Shown one piece after another: positions 1-7,851 of a stretch of 64,000 nucleotides of DNA. A program made the translations under genes and the position numbers. The stretch lies in assembly GCF_000960475.2 (NCBI RefSeq), contig NZ_JZDQ02000009.1, positions 62,001-126,000 of the forward strand, written 5' to 3'. The stretch comes from Nocardioides luteus. GTDB lineage: Bacteria > Actinomycetota > Actinomycetes > Propionibacteriales > Nocardioidaceae. The stretch's first letter is position 1. Every line of letters begins with the position of its first letter. The notes beneath the pieces were generated by a model. That model saw nothing but the letters and a program-made list of their open reading frames with translations, did no database searches and was not told the origin of the DNA.

Positions 1-269
1 TCGTCGGCGTCCTTGAGGAGCGACTTGAGCTTGGCGATCTGCTTCTTCTTGTCGCTGGGCACGACGTAGTAAGGGGTGAAGCCGTTGTCGACGTCGACGC
101 CGAAGCGCCCCCACGGCTTGTCCTTGATCTTGGCGGGGGTGTCTGCCGCGCTCTGCGGAAGGTCGCGGATGTGCCCGACGGATGCCTCGACGACATACCC
201 CTGTCCGAGGTATCCGCCGATCTTCTGAGCCTTCGCCGGGGACTCGACGATCACCAACTTGTGTGCCAC
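1..269 (-). CDS. topA: DNA topoisomerase I, N-terminal part (runs off the left edge)
   Basis: Type IA topoisomerase that relaxes negatively supercoiled DNA. Only the first 89 codons are in the window. The translation starts VAHKLVIVESPAKAQKIGGY from a GTG at 269 and continues with EASVGHIRDLP, the start of the TOPRIM domain, including the Glu of the VESPAK motif that forms part of the metal and nicking site. The nearby bldG, methyltransferase and helicase genes match the topA neighbourhood of Streptomyces and other actinomycetes. The C-terminus, including the active-site Tyr, lies outside the window. Confidence 0.95.
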   Translation of the reverse strand, partial: MAHKLVIVESPAKAQKIGGYLGQGYVVEASVGHIRDLPQSAADTPAKIKDKPWGRFGVDVDNGFTPYYVVPSDKKKQIAKLKSLLKDAD

Positions 270-596
270 TGACGTCCTTATCTCACTGCAGCAGAGCCTG
301 GCACCACTGACAAGCTCTGGCGAGACACGTTAGCGCGTGTCTCCAGCCGGCATGGGTCCAGCCACCGCGGTTCATGCGGCACTGTGCTCTCGGACAACAT
401 GGCGTGTTGCCTTGGGCGCCGCGAAGACAATACCTAGCACGCTGGGGAGCGGGAGCGTGAAATCGGTGTCTCATCGTGGTCACCGCTGTGACCGCCTCCT
501 GGGTGGCCGTCGGCGGCCCTCCGGAACTGTCGGTGGTCGCCCCTAGGGTGTCTTTCGGGGACGGCGAGACCCATCCGAACCGAGAGGTCTCCGCTG
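270..596. other. Intergenic region upstream of topA
   Basis: This 327-bp gap lies between divergent topA and the hypothetical gene at 597. It contains one clear stem-loop, GAGACACG-TTAGCG-CGTGTCTC (322-343), that would lie in the topA leader or promoter. A GAGAGG ribosome-binding site sits just upstream of 597. I see no gene in it: short open frames here are not supported by a start site or by similarity. Confidence 0.6.
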
Positions 597-1337
597 ATGA
601 TCGACGCCGAATACACCGACTACACAGAAGGTCTGACCACACCCCCGGAGCACCTGGTGTGCTCCGAGTGCGCCCAGCTGCTCACCCGGACCAACAGGAT
701 CCTGGAGCGGCTGGAGGCCGAGCTGACCCGGCCGGTGGTGCCACCCCGTCCCGAGCACGAGGTGGCGCTGGACTGGCTGGCCGCGCTCTGCGGCGGCCAC
801 GAGGCGGTCGCCGCGCTGGATGCCGCGCCGCTGGTCGAGGACGCCCTGGACCTGCCGGTCGTGGAGGATGCGGTGGGACGTACGCAGCTGGAGGCGGTCG
901 CCGCGCTGCTCGACGAGATCGCCGCCGACTTCCCGGTCGAGGAGGTCGGTTTCGCACTGCGGCGGGCGCTGCTGCGGCTGTGGGAGATCGACCCGCTGGT
1001 CGTCGACCGTCCCACCGAGCCGGCTCAGGTGGCGGCCGGGATCGTGTGGACGGTCTTGGGCGCCAACGGGCTGGCCGGCCCGGGCGGCCTGGTCACCGCG
1101 ACCGAGCTCAAGGCGCGACTGGGCGTGAGCTCGACGCCCTCGGCCTACGGCAAGCAGCTGGCGGCCGCGCTCCGAGGCTTCTGGCCGTGGCAGACCCAGC
1201 GACCGTGGGGCATGCACGACCTGCCCGACCTCGAGCCACTGGGCTATCCCGATCTGCTCGTCTCGGGCGTGCGCCGACGCCTGGTCAGGCTGCGGGACCA
1301 GGCTCGCCTGGCGCAGGACGGAGGAAGCCCTCGCTGA
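597..1337 (+). CDS. Hypothetical protein with N-terminal CxxC
   Basis: 246-residue soluble, acidic, Leu/Ala-rich protein that I do not recognise. Near the N-terminus is a lone CSEC motif (about residues 22-25) that could hold half of a metal site or be redox active. The remainder looks helical, without a signal peptide or membrane segment. A GAGAGG ribosome-binding site precedes the ATG. Its last 53 bp overlap, tail to tail, the end of the methyltransferase gene on the other strand. It is divergent from topA. Codon-position GC bias supports a real gene; the function is unknown. Confidence 0.75.
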   Translation: MIDAEYTDYTEGLTTPPEHLVCSECAQLLTRTNRILERLEAELTRPVVPPRPEHEVALDWLAALCGGHEAVAALDAAPLVEDALDLPVVEDAVGRTQLEAVAALLDEIAADFPVEEVGFALRRALLRLWEIDPLVVDRPTEPAQVAAGIVWTVLGANGLAGPGGLVTATELKARLGVSSTPSAYGKQLAAALRGFWPWQTQRPWGMHDLPDLEPLGYPDLLVSGVRRRLVRLRDQARLAQDGGSPR

Positions 1338-2763
1338 CAAGCTCCTGGGCGATCGGCAGATAGCTGCTGCGCACGACCGCGGGGTCGCGGTCGAGGATCT
1401 GCGCGAGCGCGTCGAGGATCTGGCCGACGGTCAGGTCGCCGTCACACGCGCCCGCGAAGGCGGCCTCGATCGTGTCAGCCTGGCGTGCGCGGCGCAGACC
1501 GCGCTGCTGGCGCAGGATGACGGTGCTGGGGTCCTCGGCGCCGGGCTGGCCGAGGGTCTCTTGCTGGACGTCCTCGACGAGCACCAGCGTGGAGTCCTCG
1601 GTGACGTCGACGCGGGCGGCCTCGCCCCATGCCTTGAGCGCCGGGGCGATCGGCTGCTCGACGTCGTAGGGCCACTCGAGGAGCTCGCGCTTCGGGTTGG
1701 CCGAGTCCGTGCGGTGGAGGTTGATCCAGCCGAACCCGACGCCCTCGATCTTCTGATCCTCGAACCAGGACAGCCAGGTGTCGTAGCGGGTCAGGTAGTC
1801 CTGGGCGCCGTGGTGGCCGGAGTCCTTGAGCCAGAGCTCGACGTACGCCGCAGGGTCGAGCACCTCGCGCTGGACGACGAACGCATCGACCTCATCGCTG
1901 AGCCACCCCTCGAGACGGTCGTCCCAGGGCTGGTCCTCGGAGATGATCCAGTTGCCCAGGATCTGACACCAGCCTCCCTCGGTGAGCATCCCGGGTGCGG
2001 CATTGACGATGTCCTCGACCACCCGGTCGCCGGGGAGGCCGGAGTCGCGGTAGACGAGGCGCTCGCCGGTCGCCGGGCTGATCACGAACGGCGGATTGGT
2101 GGCGATCAGGTCGAAGCGCTCATCGGCGACGGGCTCGAAGAACGACCCGTTGCGTACGTCGACCCGGTCGGCCACGTCGTTGAGCGCAGCGTTGAAGGCG
2201 GTGATCCACAGGGCTCGCGGGTTGACGTCGGTCGCGACCACGCGCTCGCTGTGGGTGGCCAGGTGGAGGGCCTGGACGCCGCAGCCGGTGCCGAGGTCGA
2301 GGGCGGTGCCGACCTGGTCGCGGATGGTCAGCTGGGCAAGAGAGGTCGAGGCAGGGCTGATCCCGAGCACGTGCTCGGGACCGACGCGCTGCGGGCCGCC
2401 GTCGAGCCCCGGCGTGAGATCGGAGACGACCCAGAGGGCGGTGTCATCGGTGGCGTACGGGCGGACGTCGAGGCGGGCCGCGACCTCGCCGACCGACTGC
2501 TCCAGGATCCCCTCGACGGCGAGCCGGTCGACGAGCCCGGGGAGGGCTGCCTCGGCGTGGTCGAGCGAGACGGTCGTCTGCAGCAGGAAGAGCCGGATGA
2601 GGGTCTCGAGCGGGGAGCCTCCGTGAGTGCGCCGCCTGCCCGGCAGCGTCTCGTTGCGACTCAGCGCGCTGTGGGCGATCGGGCCGAGCAGCTCGGCGAC
2701 GGAGTCGTAGGAGAAGTCGGCCTGCTGGAGGGCGTCACGGAGCCGGTGTGGGAGGTCACTCAC
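1285..2763 (-). CDS. Class I SAM-dependent methyltransferase (DUF7059-like N-terminus)
   Basis: 492-residue cytoplasmic protein. The first roughly 130 residues form an N-terminal helical domain of the DUF7059 type. A Rossmann methyltransferase domain follows, with the SAM-binding stretch ALDLGTGCGVQALHLA and the ATNPPF motif typical of N6-adenine, N5-glutamine or N2-guanine methyltransferases of the MTS/HemK superfamily. The C-terminal third contains a winged-helix-like segment. The start is a GTG at 2763, 25 bp after bldG on the same strand, so the two are probably cotranscribed. The (D/N)PP(F/Y) motif indicates methylation of a planar NH2 group in nucleic acid or protein; the substrate is unknown. 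Confidence 0.85.
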   Translation of the reverse strand: MSDLPHRLRDALQQADFSYDSVAELLGPIAHSALSRNETLPGRRRTHGGSPLETLIRLFLLQTTVSLDHAEAALPGLVDRLAVEGILEQSVGEVAARLDVRPYATDDTALWVVSDLTPGLDGGPQRVGPEHVLGISPASTSLAQLTIRDQVGTALDLGTGCGVQALHLATHSERVVATDVNPRALWITAFNAALNDVADRVDVRNGSFFEPVADERFDLIATNPPFVISPATGERLVYRDSGLPGDRVVEDIVNAAPGMLTEGGWCQILGNWIISEDQPWDDRLEGWLSDEVDAFVVQREVLDPAAYVELWLKDSGHHGAQDYLTRYDTWLSWFEDQKIEGVGFGWINLHRTDSANPKRELLEWPYDVEQPIAPALKAWGEAARVDVTEDSTLVLVEDVQQETLGQPGAEDPSTVILRQQRGLRRARQADTIEAAFAGACDGDLTVGQILDALAQILDRDPAVVRSSYLPIAQELVSEGFLRPAPGEPGPAA

Positions 2764-2788
2764 ACCTGGAGCCTAGGGCCTGGTGAGG

Positions 2789-3124
2789 TCAGCTCGCTGC
2801 CGCGCCCTCGGCGCTGGCGTGGATGTCGAAGACCTTGGCGAGGCCGGTGATCCGGAAGATCTTGAGCAGCCGCTCCTGGGTGCAGACCAGGCGGAGCATG
2901 CCGTCGTGCTGGCGGACCTTCTTCAGGCCACCCACGAGGACGCCGAGGCCGGTCGAGTCGAGGAACTCCACGGCTTCGAGGTCGACGACGATGTCGTAGT
3001 GACCCCGGGCGACGAGCTCGGTGATCTTGTCCCTCAGCTTCGGCGCGGTATAGACGTCGATCTCGCCGCCCACGGCCACGATGGTGGCCGAGTCGAGCTC
3101 GCGAGTCGCAAGCGTCAGATCCAC
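2789..3124 (-). CDS. bldG: Anti-sigma factor antagonist, BldG family (STAS domain)
   Basis: 111-residue STAS protein. The start is GTG ([10 protein letters not shown]) preceded by AGGAGA; a longer upstream frame is open but has no such support. The phospho-acceptor motif [11 protein letters not shown] places Ser57 exactly where BldG of Streptomyces has its regulatory serine. In the partner-switching model the unphosphorylated form binds an anti-sigma factor and frees a sigma factor. It is divergent from the helicase gene, as in the Streptomyces coelicolor bldG region. The RsbW-type kinase gene usually found next to bldG is absent; a methyltransferase follows instead, so the kinase must be elsewhere. 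Confidence 0.9.
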   Translation of the reverse strand: MDLTLATRELDSATIVAVGGEIDVYTAPKLRDKITELVARGHYDIVVDLEAVEFLDSTGLGVLVGGLKKVRQHDGMLRLVCTQERLLKIFRITGLAKVFDIHASAEGAAAS

Positions 3125-3312
3125 TTCGAAGTTCTCCTGCCAAGGAACGTGAGACAACTGACTCCGGTATCGAGCATCCTCGCGTCCGATACCCGGAGTC
3201 GATCGTAATGTAACCACGGCTCACCAGGATGCGCGCAAGAAACTCGCAACGTCATGCGCCAGAAGCGGGACCGCACGCGTGACTGCGACCAGGATTCTGG
3301 GAGAATACGAAG

Positions 3313-5619
3313 GTGTTGACGACTGCGACCGGTGATCTCGTACGCCGGCTCGCTGCCGTCCCCGGTCGCGAGGACCGGCTGGCCCACCTCGAGCAGGTTC
3401 CACCACGTGAAGCCGTCTTTGCCGACTGGCCGACCTGGGCCTCCGCTGATGTGGTCCGCGCCTTCACCGCTCGCGGGATCGAGCGTCCCTGGCAGCATCA
3501 GGTGGTGGCCGCCGAGGCCGCTCACGAGGGCAGCCATGTGATCGTCTCGACCGGCACCGCCTCTGGGAAGTCGCTGGCCTATCAGCTGCCCGCGCTGACC
3601 GCGATCCGAGACGGACGGGGTCCACGTGGTGAGCGCGGCGCCGGCGTCCTCTACCTCGCCCCCACCAAGGCCCTCGCCCAGGACCAGCTGACCGGGCTGC
3701 GCGAGCTGGGTGTCGACGTACGCGCGGTGACCCACGACGGTGACAGCACCCGGGAGCAGCGGGACTGGGCGCGGGACTTCGGCGAGTACATCCTGACCAA
3801 CCCCGACATGCTGCACCGTTCGCTGCTTCCCGGGCACGAGCGCTGGAAGACCTACTTCCGGTCGCTGCGCTATGTCGTCATCGACGAGTGCCATCACTAC
3901 CGCGGTGTCTTCGGGGCCCACGTCTCGCACGTGCTCCGGCGGCTGCGGCGCATCTGCGCGCTCTACGGCTCCTCACCGACCTTCATCCTGGCCTCGGCCA
4001 CCGTCGCCGAGCCGGCCATCGCCGGCGAGCGGCTCATCGGACTCCCGGTGCTCCCGGTAACCGCCGACGCCTCACCGCGCGGCGAGCTCTCGATCGCGCT
4101 GTGGCAGCCTCCGCTGACGACGTACGCCGGCGAGAACGGCGCCCCCGTACGCCGCGCCGCCTCCGCCGAGACGGCCGACCTCCTCGCCGACCTGGTCTCC
4201 TCGGACGTCCGCACGCTGGCGTTCGTACGCTCCCGGGTCGGTGCCGAGCAGGTCGCTCTGACCGCGGCCGCCGAGCTGGCCGAGGTCGATCCCTCGCTGC
4301 CGGGGCGCGTGGCGTCCTACCGTGGCGGCTATCTTCCCGAGGAGCGTCGGGCGATCGAGGCGTCACTGCGGTCGGGCGAGTTGCTGGGACTCGCGGCGAC
4401 GAACGCACTCGAGCTCGGCATCGACATCAGCGGCCTGGACGCGGTCGTGCTGGCGGGCTATCCCGGCCGACGTTCTGCCTTCTGGCAGCAGATCGGCCGC
4501 GCGGGGCGCGGTGCGGGCGACGCCCTCGGCATCCTGGTCGCCCGCGACGACCCGCTGGACACCTATCTCGTCACGCATCCGGACGCGCTTCTCGGTCAGC
4601 CGGTCGAAGCCACCGTCTTCGACCCGGCCAACCCATATGTCGTCGGCCCTCACCTGTGTGCCGCCGCCCAGGAACTGCCGCTGACCGAGGCAGACCTGCC
4701 GCTCTTCGGCCCGGGCGCCCGGGAGATCCTGGAGAGCCTGGTCGCCTCGGGGCTGCTGCGCAAGCGGCCTCGTGGCTGGTACTGGACCGACCGGCGACGT
4801 GCCGCGGACCTCGCCGACATCCGGTCCTCGGGCGGATCGCAGGTGCAGCTGATCGAGGCCGAGACCGGCCGGGTCGTCGGCACGGTCGACGCGGCGAGCT
4901 CGCACGCGAGCGCGCACGCCGGCGCCGTCTACATCCACCGCGGTGAGACCTATCTCGTGCACGAGCTGGACCTGGACGAGAACGTAGCGGTGATCTCGCG
5001 CGACGACCCCGGCTACTCCACCTCCGCCCGGGAGATCACGGAGATCTCGACCGTCACCGAGCGCGAACAGGTCGCCTGGGGCGAGTGCCACCTGGCCTAC
5101 GGCGACGTCGACGTCACCCACCAGGTCGTCTCCTTCCTACGCCGCCGCCAGCCGAGCGGCGAGGTGCTGGGCGAGGAGCTCCTCGACCTCCCCGAACGTA
5201 CGCTGCGCACCTCCGCCGTCTGGTGGACCGTCCCCGCATCGGCTCTGGAGGCTGCTGGCCTGGACAAGGCGGACATCCCGGGCGCCGCCCATGCCGCCGA
5301 GCACTGCTCGATCGGGCTGCTCCCGCTGATCGCGACCTGCGACCGCTGGGACATCGGTGGTGTCAGCACCGCGTCACACCCGGACACCGGGATGCTCACC
5401 GTCTTCGTCTACGACGGTCACCCCGGCGGGGCCGGGTTCTCCGAGCGCGGTTTCCGCGCCGCCCGGGAGTGGCTCGGCGCCACCCTGGAGACCATCGAGG
5501 CGTGTGAGTGCGACGACGGGTGCCCCTCCTGTGTCCAGTCGCCCAAGTGCGGCAACCAGAACAACCCCCTCGACAAGCATGGTGCGATCGTGTTGTTGCG
5601 TCTCCTGCTCCAGAAATAG
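3313..5619 (+). CDS. DEAD/DEAH-box helicase with DUF1998 zinc domain (MrfA/Hrq1-like)
   Basis: 768-residue superfamily 2 helicase starting at a GTG. Walker A is STGTASGKS (about 79-87), motif II is DECH (191-194), motif III is SAT in ILASATVAEP, and motif VI is QQIGRAGRGAG. The C-terminal DUF1998 region ends in a four-Cys cluster (CECDDGCPSC then CGNQN) near residues 730-747. This is the architecture of MrfA, a mitomycin repair factor, and of yeast Hrq1, which unwind DNA and act in crosslink repair. It is divergent from bldG, a conserved actinobacterial arrangement. The family assignment is firm; the in vivo lesion is inferred. Confidence 0.93.
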   Translation: MLTTATGDLVRRLAAVPGREDRLAHLEQVPPREAVFADWPTWASADVVRAFTARGIERPWQHQVVAAEAAHEGSHVIVSTGTASGKSLAYQLPALTAIRDGRGPRGERGAGVLYLAPTKALAQDQLTGLRELGVDVRAVTHDGDSTREQRDWARDFGEYILTNPDMLHRSLLPGHERWKTYFRSLRYVVIDECHHYRGVFGAHVSHVLRRLRRICALYGSSPTFILASATVAEPAIAGERLIGLPVLPVTADASPRGELSIALWQPPLTTYAGENGAPVRRAASAETADLLADLVSSDVRTLAFVRSRVGAEQVALTAAAELAEVDPSLPGRVASYRGGYLPEERRAIEASLRSGELLGLAATNALELGIDISGLDAVVLAGYPGRRSAFWQQIGRAGRGAGDALGILVARDDPLDTYLVTHPDALLGQPVEATVFDPANPYVVGPHLCAAAQELPLTEADLPLFGPGAREILESLVASGLLRKRPRGWYWTDRRRAADLADIRSSGGSQVQLIEAETGRVVGTVDAASSHASAHAGAVYIHRGETYLVHELDLDENVAVISRDDPGYSTSAREITEISTVTEREQVAWGECHLAYGDVDVTHQVVSFLRRRQPSGEVLGEELLDLPERTLRTSAVWWTVPASALEAAGLDKADIPGAAHAAEHCSIGLLPLIATCDRWDIGGVSTASHPDTGMLTVFVYDGHPGGAGFSERGFRAAREWLGATLETIEACECDDGCPSCVQSPKCGNQNNPLDKHGAIVLLRLLLQK

Positions 5620-5622
5620 GCA

Positions 5623-5628
5623 TACCCT
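5623..5628 (+). promoter_or_regulatory. -10 element TACCCT, leaderless start
   Basis: TACCCT lies 6 nt before the ATG at 5635, the spacing expected when transcription begins at the start codon. It would give the small membrane gene its own promoter within 15 bp of the helicase stop. Confidence 0.4.
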
Positions 5629-5634
5629 GGGGAA

Positions 5635-5937
5635 ATGCTGATCTTGGGACTCGTGCTGATCGTCGTTGCCGCAGCACTCGTCGTTCTCGGACTCTTCACC
5701 ACCGGCAACGGTGACCTCGATGACCCGACCGCCACTCTGCTCGGTCTACCGGTCGGCGCGACCACGATCTTCGTGATCGGCCTCGTCGCCGGTGTGCTTC
5801 TCCTCCTCGGTCTCTGGCTCACCAAGTGGGGCGGCAAGCTCCAGGCCAAGAACATGAAGGAGAAGCGCCACCTGCGGAAGCTGGCCCAGTCTCTGCAGGA
5901 AGCCGCGCCCGAGTCGAAGGACGACGCCACCAACTAG
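5635..5937 (+). CDS. Small two-span membrane protein
   Basis: 100 residues with two hydrophobic helices (about 2-22 and 42-62) and a charged C-terminal cytoplasmic tail rich in Lys and Glu. There is no recognised catalytic motif. It starts 15 bp after the helicase stop and ends overlapping the last 4 bp of the convergent TadE-like gene. The ATG may be used without a leader (TACCCT 6 nt upstream). The function is unknown. Confidence 0.75.
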   Translation: MLILGLVLIVVAAALVVLGLFTTGNGDLDDPTATLLGLPVGATTIFVIGLVAGVLLLLGLWLTKWGGKLQAKNMKEKRHLRKLAQSLQEAAPESKDDATN

Positions 5938-6299
5938 TCCGGCCCCGTCGGGCCGGCCCTCGCCTCGGCGACCGGATCCCCCGGCTGACCGAGCCAGCGC
6001 GGCCCGTCGACCCGCACCGTGACCGTGACGTCCTCTCCTGCGACCTCACACGACTCCAACCTGGCGCCGTTGCGCTCGGTGATCGTCGTCGCTGCCGCGC
6101 ATGCGTCCTCGGAGATCTGGAGCGCGTTGGCACCCGCCAGCGCTGCCAGGTCGGCCGCGGACTGCGCGGTGCGGTGGGCCACGAAGACCGCGCCCACCAC
6201 ACCCAGCGCCGCACCCAGGAAGAGCAGCAGCCCGATCGCGCCGACCGCGAACGGCGCGGCCGACCCGCGCTCGTCCTGCCCGGCTCGGATCGCGCTCAC
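5934..6299 (-). CDS. TadE/TadG-like pilus assembly protein (Rv3654c type)
   Basis: 121 residues. A short cytoplasmic N-terminus (VSAIRAGQDERGSAAPF) is followed by one hydrophobic helix and a small extracytoplasmic domain with two Cys (EDACAAA and ESCEV). The RGSAAPFAVGAIGLLLFLGA stretch is the usual TadE-like N-terminal helix with helix-associated Gly/Ala. The GTG start overlaps the stop of the upstream TadE gene (GTGA), so they are translationally coupled. Such proteins are minor pseudopilins or assembly factors of Flp pili. It is the last gene of the operon. Confidence 0.85.
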   Translation of the reverse strand: MSAIRAGQDERGSAAPFAVGAIGLLLFLGAALGVVGAVFVAHRTAQSAADLAALAGANALQISEDACAAATTITERNGARLESCEVAGEDVTVTVRVDGPRWLGQPGDPVAEARAGPTGPD

Positions 6300-6670
6300 C
6301 GCTCCCCCTGGGTCGCCTCGGTCGCGGCAACCGCTTCGCCCCGGACGGTCACACCCGGCATCCAGCTGAAGATCCCGCCGGGCCCGGTCACCCGGGCATG
6401 CGCAGAGGCAACGACCTCCTCCGCGCCGGCACTGACGCTCACGTGGGTGCCCGCAGGTCCGATCCGACGTCCGCGAGCCGCGGCGGAGCCACTGTCGTCG
6501 CCTCGCGCGACAGCGCGGGCGGTCTCCCGAGCCGCATCGACCACCTGGATCTGCGCCGCTCCCACCGACAGCAGCCAGACCAGGCCGATGGTCACGGCCA
6601 CCAATAGCGGGATGACCATCACCAGCTCTGCGGTGGCGGCGCCCCGCTCGTTCCGCTGCCCGCGGACCAC
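6296..6670 (-). CDS. TadE family minor pseudopilin
   Basis: 124 residues. The sequence ERGAATAELVMVIPLLVAVT is the prepilin-like N-terminus of the TadE family, with the conserved Glu at +5 after the Gly/Ala site, followed by one membrane helix and an extracytoplasmic tail. The start is a GTG 3 nt after the stop of the small pilin gene; the stop overlaps the next gene. It is predicted to be cleaved by a TadV-type peptidase, which is not encoded in this window, and to act in Flp pilus assembly. Confidence 0.87.
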   Translation of the reverse strand: MVRGQRNERGAATAELVMVIPLLVAVTIGLVWLLSVGAAQIQVVDAARETARAVARGDDSGSAAARGRRIGPAGTHVSVSAGAEEVVASAHARVTGPGGIFSWMPGVTVRGEAVAATEATQGER

Positions 6671-6673
6671 GGC

Positions 6674-6850
6674 TCAGATCCCCAGCAGGCTGAGCACGTG
6701 CTGGAACAGCCGGTTGAGCAGATCGTTGCCGAAGCCACCGGTGAGCAGCTTGTAGAGCAGGCCGGCGAGCCCCGCACCGGCCGCCGTGCCCACGGCATAT
6801 TCCGCCGTCGTGATCCCCTTCTCGTTCTTCTGAAGATGTGCCTTCGCCAT
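6674..6850 (-). CDS. Flp-like pilin, DUF4244 family
   Basis: 58-residue protein: a charged N-terminus, the processing-like motif KGITTAEYAVGTAAGAGLAG, then a hydrophobic helix ending GNDLLNRLFQHVLSLLGI. Length and the TTAEYA motif match actinobacterial DUF4244 proteins (Mycobacterium tuberculosis Rv3656c type), the probable major subunit of the Tad pilus. It begins at an ATG with a GGACC-rich upstream stretch and is followed after 3 nt by tadE. A 284-bp gap separates it from tadC, so it may have its own promoter, as expected for a major subunit needed in excess. Confidence 0.88.
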   Translation of the reverse strand: MAKAHLQKNEKGITTAEYAVGTAAGAGLAGLLYKLLTGGFGNDLLNRLFQHVLSLLGI

Positions 6851-6942
6851 GGTTGGTCCTCTCTGGTCGATGGCCGTCCGTACGGCCGTTCAAGGACGAC
6901 CATGACCCGCTCCGGCGAGATTCGCGACCGCCATGTCGCCGG

Positions 6943-6980
6943 CTGTGGACAACTCGATCCCGAACCCGTCCTGTGGATGG
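6943..6980 (+). promoter_or_regulatory. Paired DnaA-box-like element, pilin copy
   Basis: TGTGGACAA (944-952) and TGTGGATGG (972-980) are 28 bp apart, with TCCCGAACCCG between them. The same arrangement recurs at 10887-10924. It lies 93 bp upstream of the pilin start. TGTGGACAA is the reverse complement of TTGTCCACA, the DnaA box preferred in Streptomyces. Whether DnaA or a pilus-specific regulator binds here is inference. Confidence 0.45.
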
Positions 6981-7017
6981 CAAACGGCCCGTTGAGCAGG
7001 GAAAACAGCCCGCCGAG

Positions 7018-7056
7018 ACGTCACGTACGTCGGCCGAGTCGGCAGTCGATTGCCAA
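7018..7056. repeat. Hairpin preceding the 21-bp repeats
   Basis: GTCGGCCGAGT at 7029-7039 pairs with ACTCGGCCGAC at 7056-7066, with GGCA/TGCC extending the stem inwards across one mismatch on each arm. It merges into the tandem repeat that follows and lies in the gap between tadC and the pilin gene. Confidence 0.5.
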
Positions 7057-7108
7057 CTCGGCCGACCGGGCTGACGTCTCGACCGACCGGGCTGACGCCT
7101 CGGCCTCC
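7057..7108. repeat. 21-bp tandem repeat, about 2.5 copies
   Basis: Units start at 7057 (CTCGGCCGACCGGGCTGACG...), 7078 (CTCGACCGACCGGGCTGACG...) and 7099 (partial). This is the same unit, in reverse orientation, as the array at 35456-35637. It lies 27 bp downstream of the tadC stop codon. Confidence 0.75.
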
Positions 7109-7134
7109 GTAGACGCGGGTGCTTCGGCGGAGGG

Positions 7135-7851
7135 TCAGATGCCGAGGTTGGAGAGGAGGCCGCCGACGACCGGGACGACGCCCAGGAGCAGGAAGGCGGG
7201 GAGGAGGCAGATGCCGAGAGGTACGGCGGCTTTGACGCCCACCGCACGGGCCCGGTCCTCGACCTCGGCGCGGGCGTTCCTGGTCAGGTCGTCGGCGAGG
7301 CGCTCGACGGTGGTGGCAACCGGAGCACCGGTCGCCTGGGCTCGGGCCAGCGCCCGGCCCAACGGCGCCAGCGCGGGATCGTCCACCAAGGTGCGCCACG
7401 TCTTCTCCGGATCGGCTCCCAGACGGAGGCGGGAGGCCGCCGGCAGCAGCCGGGCGGCGGCCGGACCGGGCAGCGCGGCCGCAACCGCCACCAACGCCTC
7501 GGCCGGTGCTGCGCCGGAGGAGAGGGCGGCAGAAAGGAGACGGACCAGGGCAGGCAGCTCGGCCTTCGCGGCCTCTCGTTCACGCCGGGCCTCGACGGGC
7601 TCGACCCGGCCGATGACCAGCCAGCAGACGACGCCCGCCGGCGCAGCGAGCACGGCGCCGACGGTGCCCCCGACGAACACGTAGACCGCAACGGCGGCCA
7701 GGAGCGCCAGCAGCGGCCGCCAGCGCATCATCCAGCCGTCGGGGTCGCCGCGATCCACAACGGCCGTGACCGTGCCGGGAAGGAGCGCGGTCGGCGCTGG
7801 GAGCAATGCCGCCGCCAACCCGAGCGCGATCGCCGCGAGCCACATGCTCAT
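7135..7851 (-). CDS. tadC: TadC, type II secretion F-domain protein
   Basis: 238-residue polytopic inner-membrane protein of the T2SSF/GspF family: N-terminal membrane helices, a cytoplasmic helical domain (PALVRLLSAALSSGAAPAEAL ... RALARAQATGAPVATTVERLA) and two C-terminal helices. The ATG at 7851 (MSMWLAAIAL) overlaps the stop of tadB by 4 bp. With TadB it forms the platform on which the TadA ATPase drives pilus assembly. Confidence 0.88.
   Translation of the reverse strand: MSMWLAAIALGLAAALLPAPTALLPGTVTAVVDRGDPDGWMMRWRPLLALLAAVAVYVFVGGTVGAVLAAPAGVVCWLVIGRVEPVEARREREAAKAELPALVRLLSAALSSGAAPAEALVAVAAALPGPAAARLLPAASRLRLGADPEKTWRTLVDDPALAPLGRALARAQATGAPVATTVERLADDLTRNARAEVEDRARAVGVKAAVPLGICLLPAFLLLGVVPVVGGLLSNLGI

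Noticed and set aside
3125..3217. N-terminal extension of BldG by 31 residues
   Set aside because: The extension has no STAS similarity, while the GTG at 3124 has AGGAGA upstream and places Ser57 in the canonical position.
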